Origin: Aquabacter sp040755535
GTDB lineage: Bacteria; Pseudomonadota; Alphaproteobacteria; Rhizobiales; Xanthobacteraceae
DNA length: 60,687 bases
Direction of reading: 5' to 3'
Assembly (NCBI GenBank): GCA_040755535.1
Contig: JBFMAV010000020.1
Span: 1-60,687, forward strand
Positions within the stretch are counted from its first letter, which is position 1. The number at the start of each line of letters is the position of its first letter. Made by a program: the position numbers and the translations under genes. Positions 16,914 to 25,125 of this stretch are shown here, in pieces. The notes under the pieces were generated by a model that did not search any database, had not been told where the DNA came from, and worked only from the letters and a program-made list of their open reading frames with translations.

Positions 16914-17864
16914 TCACGCCGTGGTCTTGCCACCCCAGCGGCAGAGATCCTGGATGATGCAGGCGGGACAATCCGGCAGGCGGGCCTTGCACACATAGCG
17001 CCCGTGCAGGATCAGCCAGTGGTGCGCGTGGAGCTTGAAGCGGTCGGGGATCTTGGCCTCCAGGCCCAGTTCCACCTCCAGCGGCGTCGCGCCGGGGGCA
17101 AGGCCGGTGCGGTTCGCCACCCGGAACAGATGGGTGTCCACGGCGATGGTGGGAATGCCGAAGGCGATGTTCAGCACCACATTGGCGGTCTTGCGCCCGA
17201 CGCCCGGCAGCGCCTCCAGCGCCGCGCGATCCGCCGGCACCTGCCCGCCATGGCGCTCCAGCAGCAGGCGCGAGAGGTCCACCACATTCTTCGCCTTGCC
17301 CTTGTAGAGCCCGAGGGTGCGGATGTGGCGCGCCACCTCCTCCTCGCCCAGCGCCACCATGGCGGCCGGGGTCGCGGCGGCGGCGAACAGGCCGCGCGTC
17401 GCCTTGTTCACGCCGACATCGGTCGCCTGGGCCGACAGCACCACCGCCACCAGGAGCGTATAGGCATCGCTATGGTCCAGTTCGCCCTGCGGCTCGGGAT
17501 CGCGGCGCGCGAAACGGGTGAAGGCCTCCTCCACCTCCGCCGCGCTCCAGGCGGCGACCGTGCGGCCATGCTCGGCGGCGGCGGCATTGGCCACCGCGCG
17601 GCGGCGCACCGGGGCGGACGTCTCCACCGCCTCCGCCGCAAGACGCGCGGCGGCGCCCTTTGAGGACGCCGCTTTGCGCGATGCGGGCGCGGCCTTCGAG
17701 GCGGACGCGGCCTTGGATGCGCCGGCCTTGGATTTCGCGCCGGCCTTGGATGCGCCGGCCGTGGATGCGCCGGCTTTGGGCGCGCCGGCTTTGGGCGCGG
17801 ATCGCGCAGCAGTGATCCGCCGGGCGGGCGCGTCTGTATTGGTGTCGGTGGTCTTGCGGGCCAT
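16914..17864 (-). CDS. nth: Endonuclease III with a basic Ala/Lys-rich N-terminal tail
   Basis: 316 residues. The core (about 105-316) has the HhH motif LPGVGRKTANVV with the catalytic Lys, the catalytic Asp in IAVDTHLFRVANR, and a [4Fe-4S] site C-X6-C-X2-C-X5-C at the C-terminus. It removes oxidised pyrimidines and cuts the abasic site. The first ~95 residues are a disordered tail with imperfect KAGA/SKAGA repeats resembling a histone H1 tail, encoded by tandem repeats near 17690-17815. ATG 17864 has AGGAAG four bases upstream. The longer open frame extending upstream to 18416 is antisense to the DUF2244 gene and is not accepted. Confidence 0.93.
   Translation of the reverse strand: MARKTTDTNTDAPARRITAARSAPKAGAPKAGASTAGASKAGAKSKAGASKAASASKAAPASRKAASSKGAAARLAAEAVETSAPVRRRAVANAAAAEHGRTVAAWSAAEVEEAFTRFARRDPEPQGELDHSDAYTLLVAVVLSAQATDVGVNKATRGLFAAAATPAAMVALGEEEVARHIRTLGLYKGKAKNVVDLSRLLLERHGGQVPADRAALEALPGVGRKTANVVLNIAFGIPTIAVDTHLFRVANRTGLAPGATPLEVELGLEAKIPDRFKLHAHHWLILHGRYVCKARLPDCPACIIQDLCRWGGKTTA
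17690..17815 (-). repeat. Tandem coding repeats in the Nth tail
   Basis: Imperfect 12-18 base units built on GCGCCGGC(C/T)TTGG are repeated about six times on the plus strand, encoding the (P/S)KAGA units of the Nth tail. Such units can expand or contract by slippage, so strain-to-strain length variation is expected. Confidence 0.7.
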
Positions 17865-17885
17865 TTTCTTCCTATAGTGGGCGCC

Positions 17886-18422
17886 ATGACGCAGGCCAAT
17901 GACATGGGGGCCGGTCCCCTGCCCTTTCCCGAGGATGGCGAACCCACCGTCTATGCGGCGGCCATGGCGCCCCACCGCTCTTTGTCGGCGCGCGGCTTCC
18001 TCATTGTCATGGTGGCGATCGCCGCGGTCAGCTTCGTCAGCGGCTTTTATTTCCTCTCGCTGGGCGCCTGGCCCATCTTCGGTTTTTTCGGCCTCGACGT
18101 GGCGCTGCTCTATTTCGCCTTCCGCGCCAACTTCAAGGCGGCGGCGGCGCGCGAATTCATCCGCATCACGCCGAGCCTGGTGCAAGTGCGGCAGGTATCG
18201 GCGCGCGGGGAGGCGCGCGAGGCACGCATGAATCCCTTCTTCACGCGCATCAAACGCCGCGACATGGAGGAGATCGGGACGCTGGACCTCGCCCTCGTCT
18301 CGCGCGACCGGCAGGTGGCGGTGGGCATCCATCTTGGCCCCTGGCAGAAGGCGGAGCTTGCCGACGAACTCGGCGCCGCCCTCGGCACGGTGAAGAAGGG
18401 CGTCACGCGCACCCATTTCTGA
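17886..18422 (+). CDS. DUF2244 membrane protein
   Basis: 178 residues from ATG 17886 (a GTG at 17877 is possible). PHRSLSARGF followed by two close hydrophobic segments (FLIVMVAIAAVSFVSGFYF; WPIFGFFGLDVALLYFAF) is the DUF2244 pattern, with a soluble C-terminal domain after them. Function unknown. It is divergent from nth with 21 bases between the two start codons, and an Ada-like gene follows on the same strand. Confidence 0.85.
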   Translation: MTQANDMGAGPLPFPEDGEPTVYAAAMAPHRSLSARGFLIVMVAIAAVSFVSGFYFLSLGAWPIFGFFGLDVALLYFAFRANFKAAAAREFIRITPSLVQVRQVSARGEAREARMNPFFTRIKRRDMEEIGTLDLALVSRDRQVAVGIHLGPWQKAELADELGAALGTVKKGVTRTHF

Positions 18423-18505
18423 TGCCGTCCCGCGCGGGCGAAATCGGGTGGATGCGGCTCGCGCATGGCGCTGGAATAAGCGAGACTAGCTCAGGAGCTG
18501 CGCCC

Positions 18506-19429
18506 GTGCTCGCCCAGGAACCCTTCAGCCTCGACATGCCCAAATCCGCCGGCCTTGCTGTCCCGACGCCCGCGACCCCCCTGGAGATCGCCGCTTGCGA
18601 TTATGATCTGGTGCGCCAGGCGGTGGCCTATGTGACGCAGCATATGCGCCGCCAGCCGGAGGTGGAGGAGATCGCGGCGGCGGTGGGCATCTCGGCCCGC
18701 GCGCTCACCGACCTGTTCCGCCGCTGGTGCGGGCTGACCCCCAAGGCGTTTCTCCAGGCGGTGACGCTGGACCGCGCGCGGCAGGTGCTGGCGCAGAGCA
18801 ACAATGTGCTCGACGCCGCGCTGGAGCTGGGCCTGTCCGGACCGGGGCGGCTGCATGATCTGTTCGTGGTGCACGAGGCCATGTCGCCGGGCGAATGGAA
18901 AACCGGCGGCGCGGGGCTGGAGATCCGCTATGGCTTCCACCCCTCCCCATTCGGCGTGGCGCTCGCCATGAGCACCAAGCGCGGCCTGTGCGGCCTCGCC
19001 TTTGCCGATGCGGGCGAGGATGTGGCGGCGCTCGCCGACATGCGGCGGCGCTGGCCCAATGCCAGCTTCGTGGAGGACCCCACCGCGACCGCCCCCCTGG
19101 TGCGGCGGATATTCGATCCCCACGCCTGGCGCGAGGAGCAGCCGCTGCGCATCGTGTTCATCGGCACCGATTTCGAAGTGCGGGTGTGGGAGACGCTGCT
19201 GCGCATCCCCATGGGCCGCGCCACCACCTATTCCACCATCGCCGGACATGTGGGCCGCCCGCTCGCGGCGCGTGCGGTGGGCGCGGCGGTGGGCAAGAAT
19301 CCCATCTCCTTCGTGGTGCCCTGCCACCGCGTGCTCGGCAAGAGCGGCGACCTCACCGGCTATCATTGGGGCCTCACCCGCAAGCGGGCCATATTGGGTT
19401 GGGAGGCGGCCAAGGTTCAGGGCGCATAG
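18506..19429 (+). CDS. Ada-like AraC-HTH / O6-methylguanine methyltransferase
   Basis: 307 residues from GTG 18506, chosen for AGGAG eight bases upstream; an open frame extends to 18422 without such a site. Residues about 30-125 are an AraC-type double HTH (VEEIAAAVGISARALTDLFRRWCGLTPKAFLQ). The C-terminal half is the methyltransferase domain with active-site Cys about 273 in PCHRV. The N-terminal zinc domain of E. coli Ada, whose Cys takes the methyl from phosphotriesters and activates DNA binding, is absent, so control must work differently. It probably repairs alkylated guanine and may regulate genes. Confidence 0.88.
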   Translation: MLAQEPFSLDMPKSAGLAVPTPATPLEIAACDYDLVRQAVAYVTQHMRRQPEVEEIAAAVGISARALTDLFRRWCGLTPKAFLQAVTLDRARQVLAQSNNVLDAALELGLSGPGRLHDLFVVHEAMSPGEWKTGGAGLEIRYGFHPSPFGVALAMSTKRGLCGLAFADAGEDVAALADMRRRWPNASFVEDPTATAPLVRRIFDPHAWREEQPLRIVFIGTDFEVRVWETLLRIPMGRATTYSTIAGHVGRPLAARAVGAAVGKNPISFVVPCHRVLGKSGDLTGYHWGLTRKRAILGWEAAKVQGA

Positions 19430-19484
19430 GGAAGCCGCGCGGCGCCCCTTGACCGCGCCGGTCCGGCGCGCCACCTGTGGAGCC

Positions 19485-19865
19485 ATGTCGCGCGCCCTTC
19501 CCGCCGTCCTCCTCGCTTTGGTTCTCGCCGGACCGGCCGCCGCCGCCGAGGGTTCGACGCCGCCTTATGAGACCGACCTGCTGCGGCTGGCCGAGCTCCT
19601 GGGCGGCCTGCATTATCTGCGCCCACTCTGCGGCATGACCGCCGAGCAGCAAAGCTGGCGTGGCGAGATGCAGGCGCTGATCGATGCCGAGCAACCCTCC
19701 GAGGCGCGGCGCGGCAAGCTGATCGCCGCGTTCAACCAGGGCTATGGCAGCTACGCGCAGGTCTATCGCAGTTGCACCCCGTCCGCCGCCCAGGCGGTCG
19801 CGCGGCAGCTCGACGAAGGGGCGCGGCTCGCCCACGACATCGTGGTGCGCTACGGCGGCAACTGA
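19485..19865 (+). CDS. Exported TIGR02301 family protein
   Basis: 126 residues. Signal peptide about 1-21 (SRALPAVLLALVLAGPAAAAE). The mature protein has the family signatures YETDLLRLAELLGGLHYLRPLCG and YRSCTPSAAQAVARQLDEGARLAHDI, with two Cys that could pair. TIGR02301 is found mainly in Hyphomicrobiales and has no known function. It follows the ada-like gene by 55 bases. Confidence 0.8.
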   Translation: MSRALPAVLLALVLAGPAAAAEGSTPPYETDLLRLAELLGGLHYLRPLCGMTAEQQSWRGEMQALIDAEQPSEARRGKLIAAFNQGYGSYAQVYRSCTPSAAQAVARQLDEGARLAHDIVVRYGGN

Positions 19866-20003
19866 GCGTCACGGGCGGTCCCGCCCATTAACCTTTCGTT
19901 CAGAACTTGCCCCCTCCGCCGGGGCGCCATGCTACTCCTTTGCACGTCGCCCCAGAGGGCCGGCGCCGCGCGCCACCCTCCTCACGGAAAGAGAAGAACC
20001 GAC

Positions 20004-20273
20004 GTGTCGAGCACCGGCTACGCCCCCCGCGTCCCAGACATCGCCGACGCCGCCTCCGACGAGCGGCATGCCGCGCTGTCCTATCTGGACGACGCCTGGA
20101 CCGAGGCGATGCGCGACGGGCTAGACGAGGACAGCCTCGTCCAGGCGGCGCTCTTCACCGCATTGCGGACACTGGTGGACATTTATGGCGAAGAGCCGTG
20201 CGCGGTCTATGTGGAAGGTCTCGCCCGCCGCATCCGTGCCGGCGAATACACCGTGGTCGGCCAGCGTCAATAA
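20004..20273 (+). CDS. Small conserved hypothetical protein
   Basis: 89 residues from GTG 20004, with a purine-rich site (GGAAAGAGAAG) upstream; an ATG at 19929 would add an implausible Arg/Pro-rich lead. Acidic and helical (SYLDDAWTEAMRDGLDEDSLVQAALFTALRTLVDIYG), no signal or membrane segment. I do not recognise a named family. Repeat copy B begins 18 bases after its stop. Confidence 0.65.
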   Translation: MSSTGYAPRVPDIADAASDERHAALSYLDDAWTEAMRDGLDEDSLVQAALFTALRTLVDIYGEEPCAVYVEGLARRIRAGEYTVVGQRQ

Positions 20274-20291
20274 GCCCGCGCGCTGAGAGCC

Positions 20292-20405
20292 TAGAGCGCG
20301 ATCCGATCAGATTGAACCAATCTGATCGGTCAATCGCCCTCTAACGCATTGATAGAGAATGCGTGACCCGATCGGCCTGCGGTGCAGGCCGATAGGCGCA
20401 TGCTC
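20292..20405 (+). repeat. Multi-hairpin dispersed repeat, copy B
   Basis: Complete copy. Hairpin 1 pairs 20303-20314 with 20318-20329 (12 bp, AAC loop). A middle element CGCATT...AATGCG surrounds GATAGAG. Hairpin 3 pairs ATCGGCCTGC (20371-20380) with GCAGGCCGAT (20384-20393), loop GGT. Nearly identical to copy C over its visible 80-odd bases, with one internal difference that shortens hairpin 3 here. Confidence 0.85.
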
Positions 20406-20838
20406 CAAGTCCGTCAGGCTCAATCACTCTGACCGGTGAACCAGTCTCAAAATGATGCACAGCGCACGACCGGAGCCGCAGCCTTTCGCCCGGGCAGATG
20501 ATCCGGCGCGGGACATGGCGCTCATCGGTTCGCAGCGGCCACGGGCGCGCAGGCCCGCGGCCGGCTTGCGCTTTCGCCACCGGCACCATGGGCCATCCGT
20601 TCGGGAGAGGCGCGCGGCGACGCCGCTCTGAGGCGCCCCTCCTCTTCGCCCGGCAGCTCCCTCACCCGATATGACCGATGGGGCGTGCCCCCTGGCGTCC
20701 GGCATGGCCGGCGGGGTGATGGCCAGGCGCGCCCGGCAGAGCGCGAAACACAACACTTTGTCAGGGGACAGGAACCACCAAAAGCGGGGTTCTCCGGCTC
20801 AGCCGCGGACGGTTCACGCACGGATTTTCCGAAAAAAG
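20406..20838. other. Non-coding stretch upstream of the chloroperoxidase-like gene
   Basis: About 430 bases between repeat copy B and the operator-like sites. Short open frames on both strands lack ribosome sites and family resemblance. Bases 20820-20930 become AT-rich, as expected of a promoter. I see no tRNA or recognised small RNA. Confidence 0.4.
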
Positions 20839-20917
20839 ATTATTGCGATAATTTTTATCTGGACAGGGCGAGGAGGACGGGCTACCAATCACATATCGCG
20901 ATAACAATTATCGCGAA
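20839..20917 (+). promoter_or_regulatory. Three TTATCGCGATAA-type sites and a promoter
   Basis: ATTATTGCGATAAT (20839-20852), ATATCGCGATAA (20893-20904) and TTATCGCGAA (20908-20917) are variants of one palindrome; the last two also form a larger inverted repeat, TCGCGATAA-CAA-TTATCGCGA. A plausible -35/-10 (TGGACA near 20859, TACCAA near 20883) lies between the first site and the pair. The arrangement suggests cooperative repression of the gene that follows by a dimeric regulator, whose gene is not in the window. Confidence 0.55.
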
Positions 20918-20934
20918 ACCGAAGGATTGATGTG

Positions 20935-21918
20935 ATGGACACCTCGTTGGAACACCCCGCCCTGGCCCGCCGCTCCGTCCTGGCCGGAGGATCGGCTCTG
21001 GCCGTCGCCGCCCTCGCCAGCGCCTCGGCGAACGCCGCCCCGCAGGCGGCCTCCGCCCAAGGTGCCGCGCCCTCCTCTGCCCGGCAGGGCAGCGGCTTTG
21101 TCACCGCCGCCGACGGCGCGCAAATCTTCTACAAGGATTGGGGCACGGGTCAGCCCGTGGTTTTCCATCACGGTTGGCCGCTCTCCGGCGACGACTGGGA
21201 CGCCCAGATGATCTTTTTCCTGAATAAGGGATATCGCGTCATCGCCCACGACCGGCGGGGCCACGGCCGCTCGACCCAGACCGACACCGGCAACGAGATG
21301 GACACCTATGCCGCAGACGTGGCGGCGCTCGCACGCCAGCTTGATTTGCGCGATGCCATCCATGTCGGCCACTCCACCGGCGGTGGCGAAGTCGCCCGCT
21401 ATGTGGCGAGCTATGCGGGTGAAGGGCGCATCGCCAAGGCGGTGCTGATCGGCGCCGTGCCGCCGGTGATGCTGAAATCGGAGAAGAATCCCGGCGGCCT
21501 TCCCAAAGAGGTGTTCGACGGCTTCCGCACCGCCCTTGCGGCGAACCGCGCCCAATTCTATCGCGACATCCCGGCTGGGCCGTTCTACGGCTTCAACCGC
21601 CCCGGCGTCGCGACCATTCCCGGTGTGGTCGACAATTGGTGGCGCCAGGGCATGGCCGGAGGGGCCAAGGCGCAATTTGACTGCATCACCGCCTTCTCGG
21701 AGACCGACTTCACCGATGATCTGAAGAAGATTCCGGTGCCGACCCTGGTGATGCACGGCGAGGACGACCAGGTCGTTCCCATCGCGGACTCCGCCCTGCT
21801 CGCCATCAAGCTGCTGAAGAAGGGCACGTTGAAGACCTATCCGGGATACTCCCACGGCATGAGCACGACCCATCCGGACGTGATCAACGCCGACCTCCTG
21901 GCCTTCTTCAAGAGCTGA
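20935..21918 (+). CDS. Exported chloroperoxidase-like alpha/beta hydrolase
   Basis: 327 residues. ATG 20935 has GAAGGA eight bases upstream; the GTG just before it is possible. A twin-arginine-type leader (ARRSVLAGGSALAVAALASASANAA) is followed by a hydrolase of the non-haem chloroperoxidase/esterase group: oxyanion HHGWPLSGDDW, DRRGHGRS, nucleophile GHSTGG (Ser about 147), Asp in HGEDDQVVP, His in YSHGM. The exported form is unusual, as most relatives are cytosolic and about 275 residues. Likely controlled through the palindromes upstream. Confidence 0.85.
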   Translation: MDTSLEHPALARRSVLAGGSALAVAALASASANAAPQAASAQGAAPSSARQGSGFVTAADGAQIFYKDWGTGQPVVFHHGWPLSGDDWDAQMIFFLNKGYRVIAHDRRGHGRSTQTDTGNEMDTYAADVAALARQLDLRDAIHVGHSTGGGEVARYVASYAGEGRIAKAVLIGAVPPVMLKSEKNPGGLPKEVFDGFRTALAANRAQFYRDIPAGPFYGFNRPGVATIPGVVDNWWRQGMAGGAKAQFDCITAFSETDFTDDLKKIPVPTLVMHGEDDQVVPIADSALLAIKLLKKGTLKTYPGYSHGMSTTHPDVINADLLAFFKS

Positions 21919-21959
21919 GGCCGCGCCGCACCGGCACATGCGGCTCCCGCAAGCAACGC

Positions 21960-21994
21960 TGCGCCCCCCCGGCGGATTACGCCCGGGGGGCGCA
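21960..21994. terminator. Hairpin between convergent genes
   Basis: TGCGCCCCCC and GGGGGGCGCA form a 10-bp stem around about 15 bases, between the hydrolase stop and the pepA stop. There is no T-run on either side, so it is terminator-like only by position and stability. Confidence 0.45.
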
Positions 21995-21999
21995 GGGCC

Positions 22000-23496
22000 T
22001 CAGCCTTCGTAATAATCGGCCACCAGCTTATCCAGCAGGCGCACGCCCCAGCCCGAGCCCCAGCTGCGGTTGATGTCGCTCGACGGCGACGACATGGCGG
22101 TGCCGGCGACGTCCAGATGCGCCCAGGGGGTCTTGTCCACGAACCGCTGGAGGAATTGCGCCGCCGTGATGGAGCCGCCATTGCGCCCGCCGGTGTTCTT
22201 CATGTCGGCGAAACGGCTGTCGATCAGCTTGTCATATTCCGGGCCGAGCGGCATCCGCCACACCTTCTCGCCGGTGGCGAGGCCCGCGGCGGTGATCTCA
22301 CCGGCCAGCGTCTCGTCATTGGAGAACAGCCCCGCATGCTCGGTGCCGAGGGCCACAAGGATCGCGCCGGTGAGGGTGGCAAGGTCCACCATGAAGCGCG
22401 GCTTGAACCGCTCCTTGGCGTACCAGAGCACGTCCGCGAGGACGAGGCGCCCTTCCGCGTCGGTATTGATGATCTCGATGGTCTGGCCGGACATGGAGGC
22501 GATGATGTCGCCGGGGCGCTGGGCGGCGCCGTCGGGCATGTTCTCCACGCAGCCGATGATGCCGACGGCATTCACCTTCGCCTTGCGGGCGGCGAGCGCA
22601 TAAAGAAGACCGGTGACGCAGGCGGCGCCGCCCATGTCGCCCTTCATGTCCTCCATGCCGGCGGCGGGCTTGATGGAGATGCCGCCGGTGTCGAAGGTCA
22701 CGCCCTTGCCGATGAAGGCCACCGGCTGGGATTTGGCCGAGGCGCCGTTCCAGCGCATCACCACCACGCGGCTCTCCTTCACGGAGCCTTGCCCCACGCC
22801 GAGCAAGGCGCGCATGCCGAGGCGCGCCAAATCCTCGTCGCCCAGCACCTCCACCTCGACGCCGACCGCGCGCAGCCCCTCGGCGCGGCGGGCGAATTCC
22901 GGCGGGTCCAGCACGTTGGAGGGCTCGTTGACGAGGTCGCGCGCCAGGATGACGCCGTCGGCCACCGCCGCGCGCGCGCTCCAGGCGCGCTCCGCCATGG
23001 CCGCGTCCGCCACCAGCAGCGTGATCGTGAGCGCGGCCGGCTCGGCCTCGCCCTCCTTGCGGCGGGTCTTGTAGCGATCGAAAGTGTAGCTGCGCAGCTT
23101 CAGGCCGAGCGCGATCTCGGCGGCGGCCGAGCCCGGCAGGCTGCGGCCCGGCAGGTCGACGATCACGGTCGCCTCGCGCAGGCCGGCGGGCAGGCGCCCG
23201 GCGATGGTGCCGCCGAGCCGCAGATAATCATTGTCCTTCAGATCCTCGGCCTTGCCGACGCCGGCCACGATCACGCGCGAGACGGCGAGCTTCTCCGGGC
23301 CGAGCACGTCCACGGCGCCGCCCAGCTTGCCCTTGAAGCGGTCGGCGTCCAGGGCGCGGGCAATGGCCGCGCCCGCCGGCTTCAGGGCCGCCTGCGCCGC
23401 CTTGCCGAAGGCCAGGCTCTCATCGGTCAGCACCACGAGACTGCCTTGCGGCGCGGCGCCGTGCTTGGCGAAGCGGATGGTGACGGGCTCGGACAT
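22000..23496 (-). CDS. pepA: Leucyl aminopeptidase (M17)
   Basis: 498 residues. The C-terminal catalytic domain has the M17 signature NTDAEGRLVLADVLWYA, the metal-binding Lys/Asp region GKGVTFDTGGISIKP, and the active-site Lys and Arg in these. It releases N-terminal residues from peptides in the cytoplasm and in some bacteria also binds DNA. A promoter (23583-23611) lies upstream, so it can be expressed apart from the genes before it. Confidence 0.95.
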   Translation of the reverse strand: MSEPVTIRFAKHGAAPQGSLVVLTDESLAFGKAAQAALKPAGAAIARALDADRFKGKLGGAVDVLGPEKLAVSRVIVAGVGKAEDLKDNDYLRLGGTIAGRLPAGLREATVIVDLPGRSLPGSAAAEIALGLKLRSYTFDRYKTRRKEGEAEPAALTITLLVADAAMAERAWSARAAVADGVILARDLVNEPSNVLDPPEFARRAEGLRAVGVEVEVLGDEDLARLGMRALLGVGQGSVKESRVVVMRWNGASAKSQPVAFIGKGVTFDTGGISIKPAAGMEDMKGDMGGAACVTGLLYALAARKAKVNAVGIIGCVENMPDGAAQRPGDIIASMSGQTIEIINTDAEGRLVLADVLWYAKERFKPRFMVDLATLTGAILVALGTEHAGLFSNDETLAGEITAAGLATGEKVWRMPLGPEYDKLIDSRFADMKNTGGRNGGSITAAQFLQRFVDKTPWAHLDVAGTAMSSPSSDINRSWGSGWGVRLLDKLVADYYEG

Positions 23497-23582
23497 GAAA
23501 TCTCCGGACTGCGACGGATTGAGCGGGAGAACCTAAGGGACCGTCGGCCCCCTGGCGGGACGCGCGGGGCGCATCGAACTTC

Positions 23583-23611
23583 TGTCTAGACGCTTCGGCG
23601 GGCTTGGACAA
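23583..23611 (-). promoter_or_regulatory. pepA promoter
   Basis: The minus strand reads TTGTCC (23606-23611), a 17-base spacer, then TAGACA (23583-23588). Transcription would start about 80 bases before the pepA ATG. Confidence 0.55.
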
Positions 23612-23632
23612 ACGCCGCCGCGTCGCGCGCCG

Positions 23633-24208
23633 TTATCGCGGCGGGCCGGCGGCCGGAGTGGAAACGAGGCGGATATCCACCTCGCGCTCCACATAGCGCC
23701 ATTCCTCGGTGCCCCGCAGGCGCTCAACCATATGTTCGAACGCCGCTTCGTGTTCCGGCGCATATTCGAACCAGGTCAGGAAATCGAACGGCCCGCCGAG
23801 ATCGCGCGCGTGGTGCAGGCGGCGCGCCACGGCCGGGAGATAGTCGAGCCCGATTGCGATGTGGCGCGACTGCTCCTCGAAGATCGCCCGGCGTTCATCC
23901 TGCGGCAGGTCCCACCAGGCCGGTGTCTTGCGGATGGGAATCAGCGCCGCAAGGGTCGCGGCGGGCCGCCCCAGCCCCTCTTGCCGCGCCTTCAGCGCGG
24001 CGTCTTCTGCACGCGCGGTGTAGCGCAGATTGCTGGTGGTACCTTCAAGACACCAGGCGGTCTTGGCATCGGGCGCGGTCCCAGGCGCGGCGGACACGGA
24101 AAGGCGCGGGGCGTCCGCCAGGGGATCGCCGATAACAGCGGACAAGCGTGTGATGGACCATTCGCCGGTCTCGCCAGCGGCGAACAGCACGCGCAGAGGA
24201 GCGGGCAT
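23633..24208 (-). CDS. Chlorite dismutase-family haem protein (short form)
   Basis: 191 residues. The segments LEGTTSNLRYTARAE, GLGRPAATLAALIPIRKTPAWWDL, RRAIFEEQSRHIAIGLDYLPAVARRLHHARDLGGPFDFLTWFEYAP and EEWRYVEREVDIRL match short (clade II) chlorite dismutase-like proteins. A His in the RRLHH segment is the likely haem ligand. I could not place the distal Arg that marks true chlorite-degrading enzymes, so a peroxidase-like or other haem role is equally possible. It follows an SDR gene by 57 bases. Confidence 0.7.
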   Translation of the reverse strand: MPAPLRVLFAAGETGEWSITRLSAVIGDPLADAPRLSVSAAPGTAPDAKTAWCLEGTTSNLRYTARAEDAALKARQEGLGRPAATLAALIPIRKTPAWWDLPQDERRAIFEEQSRHIAIGLDYLPAVARRLHHARDLGGPFDFLTWFEYAPEHEAAFEHMVERLRGTEEWRYVEREVDIRLVSTPAAGPPR

Positions 24209-24265
24209 GGCGCGATTATAGGCGTGATCTTTTGCAGTGCAAAAGAGGCCACGCTTGAGAGGACG

Positions 24266-25009
24266 TCACGCCGGGCCGCGAAAATCCATCAGGCTGCGGG
24301 TGGGGAAATCATAATATCGGCCGTTGGTCTCGCAGCTCGGCAGGCAGAGCGGCAGGATCGCCGCGGCGGCGGCTTCCGGCGTCTCCAGGGTCTGCGGGTC
24401 CTCACCCGGAAAGGCCTTGGCCCGCATGCGGGTGCGGATCGGCCCGGGATTGAAGAGGTTGACCTTGAGATTCCCGGTCGCGGTCTCCGCCGCCCAGGTG
24501 CGGGCCAGCACCTCCAGCGCCGCCTTCGTCACGGCATACGGCCCCCAATAGGCCCGCGCCTTATAGGCCGCGCCCGAGGTCACAAACACCGCCCGCCCGG
24601 CGGGGGAGAGGCGCAGCAGCGGATCGAGCGAGCGCACGAAGCGGTAATTGGCCGTCAGGTTGACGCTCAGCGCCTGGTCGAAATCCTTCGGGTCCACATG
24701 GCCGACGGGGGTCAGCGGCCCGAGGATGCCGGCATTGCCCACGAACACGTCGAGCCGGCCATAGCGCTCATAAAGCGCGCCGCCCAGCCGATCGATGGCG
24801 TCATAATCGGTGATGTCGAGGGGAACGAGGGTCGCGCTCGCCCCCACACCGCGGATCGCATCGTCCAGTTCTTCCAGCGCGCCTTCGGTGCGCCCGATGG
24901 CCACCACATGGGCGCCGGCCTTGGCCAGTTCCAGCGCGGTGGCGGCGCCGATGCCGCGCGTCGCGCCGGTCACGAGGGCGATCCTGTCGGCGAGCGGCCG
25001 GTCGGTCAT
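24266..25009 (-). CDS. Short-chain dehydrogenase/reductase
   Basis: 247 residues from Met 25009 (an ATG at 25060 adds a Pro/Ala-rich lead). The cofactor motif is TGATRGIG, NAG is in FVGNAGILGP, and the catalytic Ser-Tyr-Lys includes YAVTK. It uses NAD(P)H on an unknown alcohol or ketone. Located between purF and the haem protein, with a GC-rich hairpin at 25087-25106 separating it from purF. Confidence 0.88.
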   Translation of the reverse strand: MTDRPLADRIALVTGATRGIGAATALELAKAGAHVVAIGRTEGALEELDDAIRGVGASATLVPLDITDYDAIDRLGGALYERYGRLDVFVGNAGILGPLTPVGHVDPKDFDQALSVNLTANYRFVRSLDPLLRLSPAGRAVFVTSGAAYKARAYWGPYAVTKAALEVLARTWAAETATGNLKVNLFNPGPIRTRMRAKAFPGEDPQTLETPEAAAAAILPLCLPSCETNGRYYDFPTRSLMDFRGPA

Positions 25010-25086
25010 GGCGGGTCCGGGGGCTGGAGAAGCCGCCGCGCGGCCGGAGGCGGCGGACACGGGGGCTGAGGAAGGACGAGGTCGAG

Positions 25087-25106
25087 ACGCGGCGCGAACG
25101 CCGCGT
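25087..25106. terminator. Hairpin after purF
   Basis: ACGCGGCG and CGCCGCGT form a perfect 8-bp stem with a four-base loop (TTCG on the minus strand). No U-tract follows, so it may act as an mRNA 3'-end stabiliser or a weak terminator. Confidence 0.35.
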
Positions 25107-25125
25107 GGCTCAGCTTGGTGGTTGA

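Noticed and set aside
17690..17815. CRISPR-like or satellite repeat
   Set aside because: The units are short, contiguous and in frame with the Nth tail, with no spacers.
17865..18416. N-terminal extension of Nth to 500 residues
   Set aside because: The extra part is antisense to the DUF2244 gene, and ATG 17864 has a good ribosome site.
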